A DNA stretch of 64,000 nt, from contig NZ_LT629750.1 in the NCBI RefSeq assembly GCF_900105125.1, forward strand, positions 7,095,001-7,159,000. Reading direction: 5' to 3'. Source of the stretch: Bradyrhizobium canariense. GTDB lineage: Bacteria; Pseudomonadota; Alphaproteobacteria; Rhizobiales; Xanthobacteraceae. Shown here piece by piece: positions 47,918 to 57,464 of the stretch (positions are counted from its first letter, which is position 1; each line of letters opens with the position of its first letter). The notes below the pieces were generated by a model, which worked only from the letters and a program-made list of their open reading frames with translations, did no database searches and was not told the DNA's origin. The position numbers were made by a program, and so were the translations under genes.

Positions 47918-48588
47918 TGCTGTCGGTGCTGCAGGCGATCTGGCAAGCCGATGGAGCTTTTCCGAGTGGATCTTTCGCGTTCTCCTATGGTGTCGAGGGT
48001 GTTATCGCGCTGCGCCCCAAATTGAACGGGGCGGCGCTTGCCGAATTGACGGCCGCGATCCTTCGGCTGCGCTGGCTGACATGTGACCGGGTCGCGCTGA
48101 TAAAAGCCTTCCGTATCGCCGGAGATCTCGACGCGCTGGCGAAAATCGATCATGAGCTGGAAACCTCGACATTCGGCAGCACGATGCGCGAGGGCTCCCG
48201 GCGCAACGGCGGATCTTTTCTGGCGTCGCATGCGAGGCTTGGCGACGCGACGGCGCTGCGGCTGCGCGAAGCCGTCCGCTCCAGCGTCTGTCTTGGCCAC
48301 ATTGCGGTCATGCAGGGGGCTGTCTGGCAGGCGATGGGCCTTGACGAAATGCTGGCGCAGCTTGCCTCCGCCTACAGCGTGGCTTCTGGCGTGACCGCTG
48401 CGGCCGTGCGGCTTGGCGCGATCGGCGCGCTGGAAGGCCAGAAGGTCCTGCGTGGCTGCCTTCCCATGATCGAGACCTTGGTTGCGCAGCCGGTTCCACA
48501 TGATGCCGAACTGTCGAGCTTTATTCCATTTCTCGAGATCGCCGCCGCACGGCATGCGCGCGCCGATCTTCGCCTTTTTTCCAACTGA
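47917..48588 (+). CDS. ureF: Urease accessory protein UreF
   Basis: A 223-residue helical protein that forms the UreD-UreF-UreG activation complex. The family signature [20 protein letters not shown] is near the N-terminus, with [22 protein letters not shown] and [17 protein letters not shown] later. The ATG at 47917 overlaps the ureE stop; a GTG at 47914 is an equal alternative. Confidence 0.9.
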   Translation: MLSVLQAIWQADGAFPSGSFAFSYGVEGVIALRPKLNGAALAELTAAILRLRWLTCDRVALIKAFRIAGDLDALAKIDHELETSTFGSTMREGSRRNGGSFLASHARLGDATALRLREAVRSSVCLGHIAVMQGAVWQAMGLDEMLAQLASAYSVASGVTAAAVRLGAIGALEGQKVLRGCLPMIETLVAQPVPHDAELSSFIPFLEIAAARHARADLRLFSN

Positions 48589-48599
48589 GAGCCTCGACA

Positions 48600-49295
48600 A
48601 TGCTGCTGACACCCACCGAGCTCGAACGTCTGACCATCTTTACCGCGGCCGAGCTGGCTCGGCGGCGACGTGCCAAGGGACTCAAGCTGAACTATCCCGA
48701 AGCGGTTGCCATCATCACCGACGAAATCCTTGAAGGCGCGCGAGAAGGACGCTCGGTTGCCGATCTGATCGGATATGGATCGACTATTCTTTCGACCGAT
48801 GATGTGTTGCCGGGCATCGCCGCAATGATGAACATCATTCAAGTGGAATGCGTATTTCCCGATGGCACCAAGCTGGTGACGGTCCACGAGCCGATCCGCC
48901 CGGCGCCTGGCGCGCAGGCTGATCTCGAACATCCCGGCCGTATTACTGCAGCCGACGGCAGCATCGATCTCAATGCGGGCCGTCGCTCGGTTACATTGAA
49001 AGCCTGCAACACCGGCGACCGGCCGATCCAGATTGGTTCGCATTTTCATTTCTTCGAGGTCAACAAGGCTATGGAGTTCGACCGGGCGGCCGCGTTCGGC
49101 ATGCGCCTTGATATCCCTGCCGGCACGGCGGTGCGCTTCGAACCCGGGGCATGGAAGGAAGTAACGCTCGTGGCCCTGGGTGGCCGGAGCGAATTGACGG
49201 GCCTGAACAATCTCACGAATGGATCAAGCTCGGACACCGCCGTGCGCGATGGCGCGCTCGAACGGGCGAAGATGCGCGGCTTCAAAGGGGCATAA
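48600..49295 (+). CDS. ureAB: Fused urease gamma-beta subunit
   Basis: A 231-residue protein joining the gamma subunit (residues 1-100: [71 protein letters not shown]) and the beta subunit (from about 110: [47 protein letters not shown]) in one chain, as in Helicobacter UreA. Many related bacteria encode these as separate genes. The fusion is internally clean, with no stop or frame change. The alpha subunit gene follows after four bases. Confidence 0.93.
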   Translation: MLLTPTELERLTIFTAAELARRRRAKGLKLNYPEAVAIITDEILEGAREGRSVADLIGYGSTILSTDDVLPGIAAMMNIIQVECVFPDGTKLVTVHEPIRPAPGAQADLEHPGRITAADGSIDLNAGRRSVTLKACNTGDRPIQIGSHFHFFEVNKAMEFDRAAAFGMRLDIPAGTAVRFEPGAWKEVTLVALGGRSELTGLNNLTNGSSSDTAVRDGALERAKMRGFKGA

Positions 49296-49299
49296 CAGG

Positions 49300-51009
49300 A
49301 TGGCGAGCATCGACCGCCGCGATTACGCGGCGCTTTACGGCCCGACCACGGGTGATTCGGTTCAGCTCGGCGACACCGCGCTCACGGCGGTTATCGAAAA
49401 GGACCACGCCGTCTATGGCGACGAATGCCTGCACGGTGGCGGCAAAACCCTTCGTGACGGGATCGGCATGGCCGGCATCACCAGCGCTGAAGGAGCACTG
49501 GATTTCCTGCTTTGCAATGTCGTCATCATCGATCCGGTTCTCGGAATCGTCAAAGGCGACCTTGGCATTCGCCACGGTCGCATCGTCGGGATCGGAAAGG
49601 CCGGTAATCCGGCCATCATGGACGGCGTCGATCCGCGCCTGATCGTTTCGACCGGCACCACGGTGCGCGACTGCGAAGGGCTGATCGCGACGCCGGGCGC
49701 GATTGACGTTCATGTCCACTTCGACAGCGCCGGCCTTGTCGAGCATGCGCTGGCGAGCGGCATTACCACCATGATTGGCGGCTCGCTCGGGCCGATTACC
49801 GTGGGGATCGATTCCGGCGGTCCCTTCAACACGGGGAAAATGCTGCAGGCGGCGGAAGCGTGGCCGATGAATTTCGGCTTCCTGGGGCGCGGCAATTCGC
49901 ATCGCGTGCCGCCGCTGGTGGAACAGCTCGAGACCGGCGTGATGGGGCTGAAGCTTCACGAGGATTGGGGCTCAATGCCGGCGGCGATCGACACCTGCCT
50001 GCGCGTGGCCGATGAGCATGATTTTCAGGTGCAGATCCACACCGATACGTTGAACGAATCCGGTTTCGTCGAGGACACGCTGGAAGCGATCGGCGGCCGC
50101 ACCATCCACATGTACCATACCGAGGGTGCCGGCGGCGGCCACGCGCCGGACATTATCCGCGTCGCCGGCGAGATGCATTGCTTGCCATCGTCGACCAATC
50201 CCACCAATCCCTTCACGGTAAATACCTTCGACGAACATCTCGACATGACGATGGTGTGCCATCACCTCAATCCGGCCATCCCTGAGGACGTGGCGTTCGC
50301 GGAAAGCCGTATTCGCAGACAGACCATCGCGGCCGAGGATGTGCTGCACGACATCGGCGCCATCTCGATGCTTGGCTCCGACAGCCAAGGCATGGGCCGC
50401 ATCCACGAGGTCATCTGCCGCACCTGGCAGTTGGCATCGAAGATGAAAGAACAGCGCGGGGCGCTGCCGGAGGATCGCGCGGGTTTCGCTGACAACGCCC
50501 GCATTCTCCGCTACATTGCCAAATATACCATCAACGCTGCACGCACGTTCGGGGTCGCCGACCACATTGGTTCGCTGGAAGATGGCAAGCTTGCGGATAT
50601 CGTGGTTTGGCGACCTGCCTTTTTCGGCATCAAGCCTGAACTGGTGATCAAGGGCGGCTTCATCGCATGGGGTGCGATGGGCGACAGCGCAGCCTCGCTG
50701 ATGACCTGCGAGCCGATATTGATGCGTCCGCAATGGGGCGCATTTGGCAGAGCGCCCGCCGCCTTGTCAGCGTGCTTCGTGCATCCGCTGGCGATCGCGC
50801 GCGACCTGGCCGGCGAACTTGGCCTTGCCAAGCGGATGCTTCCGGTCGCAGGCACACGAAAATTGTCGAAGCGCGACATGCTGTGGAATGACGCCTGCCC
50901 AAAGATCACCGTCGATCCGGAGACCTTCAATGTGTTCGTCGATGGCGTACTTGCCACTTGCGAACCGGCGCGCGAAGTTCCGCTCGCACGCCGCTACATG
51001 CTGAGGTGA
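49300..51009 (+). CDS. ureC: Urease alpha subunit
   Basis: A 569-residue catalytic subunit of nickel urease (urea to ammonia and carbamate). All active-site residues are visible: H138 and H140 (DVHVHFD), the carbamylated lysine K218 (GLKLHEDWG), H247 (QIHTDTLNE), H273 ([11 protein letters not shown]), flap cysteine C320 and H321 ([13 protein letters not shown]) and D361 (GSDSQGMGR). The ATG at 49300 begins [19 protein letters not shown], the normal N-terminus; an upstream in-frame start overlaps ureAB without similarity. It is followed by ureG after four bases. Confidence 0.97.
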   Translation: MASIDRRDYAALYGPTTGDSVQLGDTALTAVIEKDHAVYGDECLHGGGKTLRDGIGMAGITSAEGALDFLLCNVVIIDPVLGIVKGDLGIRHGRIVGIGKAGNPAIMDGVDPRLIVSTGTTVRDCEGLIATPGAIDVHVHFDSAGLVEHALASGITTMIGGSLGPITVGIDSGGPFNTGKMLQAAEAWPMNFGFLGRGNSHRVPPLVEQLETGVMGLKLHEDWGSMPAAIDTCLRVADEHDFQVQIHTDTLNESGFVEDTLEAIGGRTIHMYHTEGAGGGHAPDIIRVAGEMHCLPSSTNPTNPFTVNTFDEHLDMTMVCHHLNPAIPEDVAFAESRIRRQTIAAEDVLHDIGAISMLGSDSQGMGRIHEVICRTWQLASKMKEQRGALPEDRAGFADNARILRYIAKYTINAARTFGVADHIGSLEDGKLADIVVWRPAFFGIKPELVIKGGFIAWGAMGDSAASLMTCEPILMRPQWGAFGRAPAALSACFVHPLAIARDLAGELGLAKRMLPVAGTRKLSKRDMLWNDACPKITVDPETFNVFVDGVLATCEPAREVPLARRYMLR

Positions 51010-51013
51010 CCGG

Positions 51014-51667
51014 ATGCGGCACGCTGTCGAAGAGAAGAACCCGGCGTCCGCGATGGTAACGCCGGCGGCCCGGGTGGGAATTGGAGGACCGGTCGGATCG
51101 GGCAAGACCGCGCTGATCGAGGCGCTTATCCCGGAACTGCAACGTCGAGGCGTCGATCTTGCCGTGGTCACCAACGATCTCGTCACCAAGGAAGATGCCG
51201 AACGTTTGCGCCGCTCCGGGCTGATTGATCCTTCGCGCGTATCCGCCGTCGAAGCCGGAGCCTGCCCGCACACCGTGATCCGTGAGGATCCAACCTTGAA
51301 TATCGCAGCCGGCGACGATCTTGAAGCCAGATTTCCCGGCGTTGAATTGATCCTGTTCGAGTCGGGCGGCGACAATCTCGCTTCGACCTTCTCGCTTGAC
51401 CTTGTCGACTGGTGGATATTCGTGATCGACGTCGCGGGTGGTGGCGATATCCCGCGCAAAAGGGGACCAGGGCTGTTGCGGTGCGATTTGCTCGTCGTCA
51501 ACAAGATCGATCTGGCGCCGTATGTGGGAGTCGAGCTTGCGCCGATGCTGGCCGAGGCCAGGCAGGTTCGCGCCAACCGCCCGATTATCGCAACCAACGC
51601 GCGATCCGGCGTCGGAATCCGGGAGGTTGCCGATGCAATCCTTGCCGCTGTCCTGTTCCGGGTTTGA
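51014..51667 (+). CDS. ureG: Urease accessory GTPase UreG
   Basis: A 217-residue SIMIBI-class GTPase that powers nickel insertion. P-loop GGPVGSGKT (residues 24-32), metal-binding CPH in [24 protein letters not shown], and guanine specificity NKIDLA are all present. The final residues run into ureD, whose start lies 35 bases before this stop, so translation is coupled. Confidence 0.95.
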   Translation: MRHAVEEKNPASAMVTPAARVGIGGPVGSGKTALIEALIPELQRRGVDLAVVTNDLVTKEDAERLRRSGLIDPSRVSAVEAGACPHTVIREDPTLNIAAGDDLEARFPGVELILFESGGDNLASTFSLDLVDWWIFVIDVAGGGDIPRKRGPGLLRCDLLVVNKIDLAPYVGVELAPMLAEARQVRANRPIIATNARSGVGIREVADAILAAVLFRV

Positions 51668-52487
51668 CGCCGGCCGCGCGGCGGAAGTTCTACTGGTCGC
51701 GGAACTGGCTGGCGGACGAACGGTGCTGCGCCGTCAACATGTCGGCTATCCGTTCCACATCACGCGTGCGTTCCAGCTCGACCGGATGCGGCCCGATCTT
51801 GCGACGCTCTATCTCCAGTCAGCGTCCGGTGGGCTTTACGCAGCCGACCGGCTGACGCTTGACTTAACGGTCGGCGCCGGTGCGGCGCTCAATCTCACCA
51901 CGCAGGCTTCCACCGTCGTTCATGACGGGCGCGGGGAGGGGGCAATGATGCGCCAGTCCGTGACGGTGAAGGACCACGCGTTTTGCGCCATTATTTCGGA
52001 TCCTTACGTGCTGTTTCCGGGTGCCGATCTGCACATCGGAACGATTGCGACCGTCGCTGTCGATGGCATCCTCATCATGGCCGAGGGGTTCGCCGTGCAC
52101 GACCCGCACCATCGTGGCGGGACATTCGCGCGATTTTCAACGGAGACCCGCATCATGCGGCCCGACGGAAAGCGGGTGGTGGTTGACCGTGGCAGCGTTC
52201 GCGGCTCCGACCTGTCCGGAACCTGCGATGCGCTTGGCGGCATGAGCGCTGCATGTTCGGTTCTCGTGATCGCTCCGCTTGAACGGCTGGCTGATATCGC
52301 GGAGATCGAGGCGGCGGCGGATGGATGCGGATGTCTTGCCGGGGTAACTGCAGCACCGAGCCAGGCCGGGCTTGCGATGCGGTTGTTGGCGCCGGACGGC
52401 GGCACGCTGGTTCGCGGCATCGAGGTCGTGTTCCATGTGGCGTCTCGTGCCGCGCTCGGCGTCGACCTGGCACCGCGCCGCAAATGA
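51633..52487 (+). CDS. ureD: Urease accessory protein UreD
   Basis: A 284-residue scaffold protein of the urease activation complex (called UreH in some species). Family segments: [71 protein letters not shown] and [18 protein letters not shown] [15 protein letters not shown]. The ATG at 51633 has GGGAGGTTGCCG before it and lies inside ureG. It is the last gene of the urease set; the next genes converge from the opposite strand. Confidence 0.9.
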   Translation: MQSLPLSCSGFDAGRAAEVLLVAELAGGRTVLRRQHVGYPFHITRAFQLDRMRPDLATLYLQSASGGLYAADRLTLDLTVGAGAALNLTTQASTVVHDGRGEGAMMRQSVTVKDHAFCAIISDPYVLFPGADLHIGTIATVAVDGILIMAEGFAVHDPHHRGGTFARFSTETRIMRPDGKRVVVDRGSVRGSDLSGTCDALGGMSAACSVLVIAPLERLADIAEIEAAADGCGCLAGVTAAPSQAGLAMRLLAPDGGTLVRGIEVVFHVASRAALGVDLAPRRK

Positions 52488-52575
52488 ATGAAATCTGGAT
52501 GTTTGATCGAGGAGGATGGTTTCGAAGAGCCGTTCCCACTATGCGCTAATGCAGCCAGCGGGTCCGGATCATGCG

Positions 52576-54909
52576 CTAGCGTCGGGCCAGGCGAAAATAG
52601 AGTTCGGACAGCCGCGCCGGCAAATCCTCGACACGAGGCACCAGCATTGTATTGCCGCGCCCGAAAATACGCACCGCCGAATTCATGGCACCCGATCCCA
52701 GCACCACGCCGAATCCGTCGATGCCGCGCGCCCGCAATCCGATCGCGGCACGACGCGCATCCTCAACAAGCTCGAGCGGATCGGCGACGTCGATGTCGGA
52801 TGGCTCGCCGTCAGTCAAGACGATGACGAGTTTCCGGAAGCTGCGGGCGTGGCTGATGAGTTCGCCAGCGTGGCGAAGCGCGGTACCGAGCCGAGTCGAC
52901 AGGCCGGACGACAACGCAGCCAGCCGCCCCATGCACGCGCGGTCATAAGGTTCATTGAAGGCTTTGACCGTCGTCATCTCGACGTCGTCGCGCCCATCGG
53001 ACGCAAAGGCGAGCATGCTGAAGGGGTCGCCGAGCGCGCTCATGGCCTCGGCGAGAACCGCGACCGCAAGGCGCTCGACGTCGAGAATGGAGGCGCCGGA
53101 CGCGAGCCGGTCGCGGGTTGATTCCGAGATATCGAGCAGCAGCAGGACCGCAAGATCGCGGTGCTTCGAAGTGGTGGTACGAAAGATGCGTGGATCGGGC
53201 TCTTGACGCATTCGCAACGCAATCCCGGCTTCGAGCATGGCATCGACGTCGAGATCGTGGCCATCAAGTTGTCGTTTCAACCGGATCGCTCGGCCGACAC
53301 GCACGCCGCGGACGAGACGGCGGATTCGATTGCGCAGTACATCGGCGCGATCGAGCGCTTCTTCCACAAGGCGCGGGTCGCCGGGACGTGCGGCGACCTC
53401 GCGCACGGTGGTCCACTCCGGCCGTTCGACGCCGTGGGCGCGGTCCCATTCGGGATATTTCGCAATCACAATACCGCGCCGGTCCGGCGCGACCGGGCGC
53501 GCGCGGCCGACCTTGCTATCGTCCTCCAGCACATTCGGACGGAGCGAGGTCTGGTCCGGATCGTCTCGTTGCTCGACACGCGCCGCGTCGACGGCAAGAT
53601 CGAGCGATTCCCCAGAGGTAGGCGCGTCATCGCCGAAGTCCCACAGGCCGAGACCGTCGTCGCGATAGACCGGCTCGACGACATAGATCCTGGCGTTGAA
53701 CTGGACGCGCATCTGGCCGAGATCGTTGCCCAGCAACATGCCGACCTCGCGGCTGATGGCTGCGTCCTCAAGACGCGGCAATCGGTTTTCGAACATCTCA
53801 CGCCCTTTGGCGATGAAGCTGTCGTCGTCGCGATACGACGGATCGAACAAGGCGCGGGCCAGCCGCGCCAACAAGGTGGGAGCCGTGGCGACGCCGGCCG
53901 GCACCGCGACATGGTAGGGTGACCATAGCTTGCGCAATCCCGGCAATTGGTGCATCGCCAGCCACTCGATGCGGGCGTCCTCGATCAAGGTGACAAGCGC
54001 GATCTGTAGCGGTTTCAGGGTTCCGACGGGGAAGCGGGTCCCGCCAAACACGAGATGCGCCTGGGCGTGAGCGGCCGCCGCTTTGTACAGGGCGTAGGCG
54101 GCGTCGCCCTGTACGCCCCGATAGACATCCGGCAGACGGATCAGCGGTCCCGCGATCCCGGCACGGCGTTGCGGCGCCTGACCTGTATCGCCGGAAAAAC
54201 TCCGCAGCAGAGGAGGCCGACCCCATAGTGACGTTACGAACGCTTTGGTCTGGCGTTCGGTTTCGGCGAAGCCGATGCCGACCGATGCTCGCTCAACCAG
54301 CCGCCGTGCAAGCTCATCCTGCAGCGTGAAGAACTTAAGTCGTCTGCGCCGGTCGCCGGCTGCCAGCTTCAAACCGGCCGCAACGAAATTCTCGAAGGCG
54401 TTGATATTACCCGCAGAAAGGATTTCTCCCATCCTTGATGCGGCAGCCTCCACCGATTCAGGGGCCTGCAGCGCAAGCTCGTCCATGGTTCGCCACCAGC
54501 GTGCCAGGCCGGTATCGGCACCGAGGAATCGGCGCGCGATGCCGACAGAGACGATGGTGGCAGAAGCCGCCTGCGCGCCCGCGTGGCGGCAAACATTGGC
54601 GGCTGTGTGTGCCGCCACGATCAGGGATGTGATACCTTCTTCGGTCGGCTGGCTCCGGCTGATCTCCCAGAACGCGACCAGGCAGGAAGGACCGGCGTTG
54701 ACGTCGGCCAGCGCCAACACGCCCGCCGCCCAGCCCTCGAGTTCGTCGGCATCGAAACGAGCCGCGAGATTGTCCCACGCGATCCGGAATAGCGGCTTCA
54801 ACACATCACGCTGTCGCATCAGCAAATGAAGTCGGCGCACGGCGCCGTCGGGTTGGGCTGGAATGAGCCGCAGCGACGCTGACCGGACGACGGCACTCAC
54901 GGGATGCAA
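52576..54909 (-). CDS. VWA-domain protein of the CbbO/NorD type
   Basis: A 777-residue protein with a C-terminal von Willebrand A domain (from about residue 590): the MIDAS motif is LLLLDISESTRDRL, with LSTRLGTALRHAG and LVIVLTDGEPSDID completing the site. The N-terminal 550 residues resemble CbbO/NorD, helical and without enzymatic motifs. Together with a CbbQ-type MoxR ATPase, such proteins remodel metalloenzymes (RuBisCO activase CbbQO, NorQD for nitric-oxide reductase). No RuBisCO or nor genes are in the window. The gene overlaps its ATPase partner by 13 bases and converges on ureD. Confidence 0.82.
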   Translation of the reverse strand: MHPVSAVVRSASLRLIPAQPDGAVRRLHLLMRQRDVLKPLFRIAWDNLAARFDADELEGWAAGVLALADVNAGPSCLVAFWEISRSQPTEEGITSLIVAAHTAANVCRHAGAQAASATIVSVGIARRFLGADTGLARWWRTMDELALQAPESVEAAASRMGEILSAGNINAFENFVAAGLKLAAGDRRRRLKFFTLQDELARRLVERASVGIGFAETERQTKAFVTSLWGRPPLLRSFSGDTGQAPQRRAGIAGPLIRLPDVYRGVQGDAAYALYKAAAAHAQAHLVFGGTRFPVGTLKPLQIALVTLIEDARIEWLAMHQLPGLRKLWSPYHVAVPAGVATAPTLLARLARALFDPSYRDDDSFIAKGREMFENRLPRLEDAAISREVGMLLGNDLGQMRVQFNARIYVVEPVYRDDGLGLWDFGDDAPTSGESLDLAVDAARVEQRDDPDQTSLRPNVLEDDSKVGRARPVAPDRRGIVIAKYPEWDRAHGVERPEWTTVREVAARPGDPRLVEEALDRADVLRNRIRRLVRGVRVGRAIRLKRQLDGHDLDVDAMLEAGIALRMRQEPDPRIFRTTTSKHRDLAVLLLLDISESTRDRLASGASILDVERLAVAVLAEAMSALGDPFSMLAFASDGRDDVEMTTVKAFNEPYDRACMGRLAALSSGLSTRLGTALRHAGELISHARSFRKLVIVLTDGEPSDIDVADPLELVEDARRAAIGLRARGIDGFGVVLGSGAMNSAVRIFGRGNTMLVPRVEDLPARLSELYFRLARR

Positions 54910-55709
54910 GCCTCGATAGCTGCACTGAGCGCTTCGCGAATATCGTGATTGTCGGTGATCGGCAGAACGATGCTTGAACGGACCGCGGCCTCGAGCGGCA
55001 GGCCGGCACGCATCAGACGTCCGGCATGGATCAGCATGCGTGTCGAGGCGCCTTCGTCGAGGCCGTGGCCTTGAAGGTTGCGGGACCGTTCCGCGATGGC
55101 CACAAGGGTCCCGGCGAGTTCGATATCTGTTCCGGCCTCGCGCGCTACGATCGCGGCTTCAACCGCCGGTGGCGGATAGCTGAAATCGATCGCGAGAAAG
55201 CGCTGCTTGGTTGATTCCTTCAGGTCCTTTACCGCGCTCTGGTAGCCGGGATTGTAGGAGATCGTGAGCTGGAAGTCGGCGTGGGCCGGCACGATCTCGT
55301 TATGTTTCTCCAGCGGCAGGATGCGCCGCGCATCCGTCAACGGATGGATCACAACCGTGGTGTCTTGCCGGGCCTCGACGATTTCATCGAGATAGCAGAT
55401 CGCGCCATATCTCACCGCCATCGTCAGCGGGCCGTCGTGCCAAACCGTGCCATCGGGCTCCAGCAGGTAGCGGCCGGCAAGATCGGAAGCGGTCATGTCT
55501 TCGTGCGCGGCGACCGTCACCAAGGGTTTTGCCAGGCGCCAGGCCATATGCTCGACGAACCGGGTTTTGCCGCACCCGGTCGGCCCCTTCAACATCACGG
55601 GCAGACGCTCGGCAAAAGCGGCCTCAAACACCGCGATCTCGTCGCCTACCGGCTGGTAGAACGGTTCTGAGCGAATTCTGTAGGCGTCGAGGTTCACGCG
55701 CATCTCCAC
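54897..55709 (-). CDS. CbbQ/NirQ/NorQ-family MoxR AAA+ ATPase
   Basis: A 270-residue AAA+ ATPase. Walker A is GPTGCGKT (residues 42-49), Walker B ICYLDEI, sensor ISYNPGYQ, with the C-terminal lid domain STRMLIHAGRLMRAG typical of CbbQ/NorQ proteins. It would form hexamers that, with the VWA protein encoded just downstream, pull on a metalloenzyme to insert a cofactor or release an inhibitor. The closest potential client genes are those of urease, and the molybdenum hydroxylase lies 40 kb away. Confidence 0.88.
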   Translation of the reverse strand: MEMRVNLDAYRIRSEPFYQPVGDEIAVFEAAFAERLPVMLKGPTGCGKTRFVEHMAWRLAKPLVTVAAHEDMTASDLAGRYLLEPDGTVWHDGPLTMAVRYGAICYLDEIVEARQDTTVVIHPLTDARRILPLEKHNEIVPAHADFQLTISYNPGYQSAVKDLKESTKQRFLAIDFSYPPPAVEAAIVAREAGTDIELAGTLVAIAERSRNLQGHGLDEGASTRMLIHAGRLMRAGLPLEAAVRSSIVLPITDNHDIREALSAAIEACIP

Positions 55710-56195
55710 GAATTATGCGTGGGGAAGGGCCGCCCGCTAACGCGAAGACCTCCGTCCCTCCGCAGTGGGTTCGGCAAGCATCGCCTTATGGACGCGCCAC
55801 AGCCTTGGAGCGCGCGAGCAGGCGTTCGTAAAACGCCTCGCAGCCATTAGACTGCCAATCATGATTTTACACAAGCGATCCCAGGATGAAAAAGCAGGAT
55901 CGGGCTATTTTGAAGGCGATTTTAGAGACCGCGGCTTCCACCGAGGATGCCGATCCAAGGGTGAAGCGGCCTGATAAATCGAAAGATCAGAGCTCGCTGG
56001 TTATGCCCAGCGGGGTGACGCATTCGTGGCCGAAGCGGACGTCCAGGATTTCAAGGCGACGCGGCGCATCTACCATTGTGAGGGACCCGCATGAGCGCAT
56101 CGGGTAGATGCGAAAGCAGGGGAATGACGCCGACCGATCGATGCCACATACGACTTTTCGTTCATATTCACTCCTTCGTCCACTTGGCGATCGGT
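55710..56195. other. Gene-free stretch between the MoxR gene and a hydrolase gene
   Basis: About 490 bases in which I find no gene or recognisable remnant on either strand. Short open frames lack family features. It probably holds the promoter of the MoxR/VWA operon, but no clear -35/-10 pair was picked out. Confidence 0.4.
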
Positions 56196-57065
56196 TCAGC
56201 CGTGTTGCTGCGTGCTGTTCGGATGTGCGGTCGAACTGGTTACGGCCTGCAGGATCATTCCGACGACCAGTTCCGGCGCGGTGATCAGCGATGCATGATC
56301 GACCTTTTCCGAGCGAATCCGCGCGCCCATCCGGCGTGCTAGAAATAGCTGTGTCGCCGGATTGATTATCCGATCCTCTTCAGCGACGAGGTACCATGAA
56401 GGCTTTGCCTTCCATGCCGGTTTCGGAGCCTTTTCCTGGATAGCTGCGACTGCAATGGGACGCTGCGTCGCCGCGAGAAGCGCCGCCTGCTCGGGTCGTG
56501 CGTGCTGACACCAGGCAGCGCTAAATCGATCGTCAGGCATCCAAAGGAAACCATGACTATCAGGAGTGAGCTTCGGCGCCTCCGGAGACGCCTTGTCGCG
56601 ATAAAATACTTCGGCGACTGTTTCACCTTCGTCCGGAGAGAGAGCCGAAATAAAGACCAGCGACCGAACTCTTTCGTTGGTGCTCGCGCCTATCACGGCG
56701 CCGGCATAGGCATGCGCAACAAGGACCACCGGCCCATCGGTTCGCTCCAGCGCACGCTCAAGCGCCGCAGCATCGTCCGATAGTGATGTTAGCGGGATCG
56801 GAGCCGCTATTGTCTTCAGGCCCCTGGACTGCAGCGGCGTAATGACATGCGCCCAGCTGGAACCGTCTGCCCAAGCGCCGTGGACCAGAACGACGGTGGC
56901 GTTCATTTCCGCAGCTTTCGATTTGTTGGTCGTGTCTTGGACGACTTTCTTGGCCGAGCGAGGATGTGCAGCCGCCAGAGCGGTCATGCCCAGCTGCGCG
57001 GCGGCAACTGTCATGGCCGCCGTGCCAAAAAAAAGTCGACGACCGTGGTTGATTTCGTCAGACAT
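56196..57065 (-). CDS. Alpha/beta-hydrolase-fold protein lacking the nucleophile serine
   Basis: A 289-residue protein with a twin-arginine-like signal (NHGRRLFFGTAAMTVAAAQ). The mature part is an alpha/beta hydrolase of the salicylate-esterase/EstC type: VVLVHGAWADGSSWAHV, PLTSLSDDAAALERAL, VFISALSPDEGETVAEVF and C-terminal EKVDHASLI. The elbow, normally GHSYGG, reads AHAYAG, so residue 119 is Ala where Ser is expected; I checked this on the DNA (GCG CAT GCC TAT GCC GGC). It is therefore probably not a serine esterase, though HAY-type relatives exist. ATG 57065 has a GGAGAAGTC site. Confidence 0.78.
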   Translation of the reverse strand: MSDEINHGRRLFFGTAAMTVAAAQLGMTALAAAHPRSAKKVVQDTTNKSKAAEMNATVVLVHGAWADGSSWAHVITPLQSRGLKTIAAPIPLTSLSDDAAALERALERTDGPVVLVAHAYAGAVIGASTNERVRSLVFISALSPDEGETVAEVFYRDKASPEAPKLTPDSHGFLWMPDDRFSAAWCQHARPEQAALLAATQRPIAVAAIQEKAPKPAWKAKPSWYLVAEEDRIINPATQLFLARRMGARIRSEKVDHASLITAPELVVGMILQAVTSSTAHPNSTQQHG

Positions 57066-57087
57066 GACTTCTCCGTTCTTTGGGCGG

Positions 57088-57276
57088 TCAGCGCAGTTCA
57101 CGCTTCCGTACGTTGGACCTCCTGTTATTCGGAAATGCGGTCAAATTGGTTACAGCCTGGAGGATCGTTCTGGCGAACAATTCTTGGTTCGTTGAGCGGC
57201 GGGCATGGTCAATCTTTTCTACTTGAATCCTGCAACCCAGATCGCGCAACAAAAATAGCTGTTCAACCGGCGAAGT
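57088..57276 (-). pseudogene. C-terminal relic of a paralogue of the neighbouring hydrolase
   Basis: On the minus strand a 62-codon frame bounded by TAA (57277-57279) and TGA encodes PVEQLFLLRDLGCRIQVEKIDHA followed by ILQAVTNLTAFPN. It aligns without gaps to the C-terminus of the hydrolase at 56196 (PATQLFLARRMGARIRSEKVDHA, ILQAVTSSTAHPN). The N-terminal three quarters are missing. This indicates an old tandem duplication, of which one copy has decayed. Confidence 0.7.
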
Positions 57277-57348
57277 TTAGCCCCGATGGAATCGTTTGGC
57301 GCCATCGCGTAGGCCAGATGTCTGAAACTCATTCAGCAGGAACGGTTT

Positions 57349-57377
57349 AAACACGCTAATCCCGCGAAAGCGTGTTT
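57349..57377. repeat. Inverted repeat AAACACGCT-N11-AGCGTGTTT
   Basis: Perfect 9-bp arms flank 11 bases, in the divergent region about 90 bases before the start at 57465. It could be an operator or a stem-loop. No regulator gene adjoins it. Confidence 0.4.
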
Positions 57378-57464
57378 CCGCGAAGGCGCTAATGTTCGTT
57401 AGAGGGTCATCATTGAAGGGGGCGTTTGCAAATAGCGACGCACTAACCTTGAAGGAGATCACAA

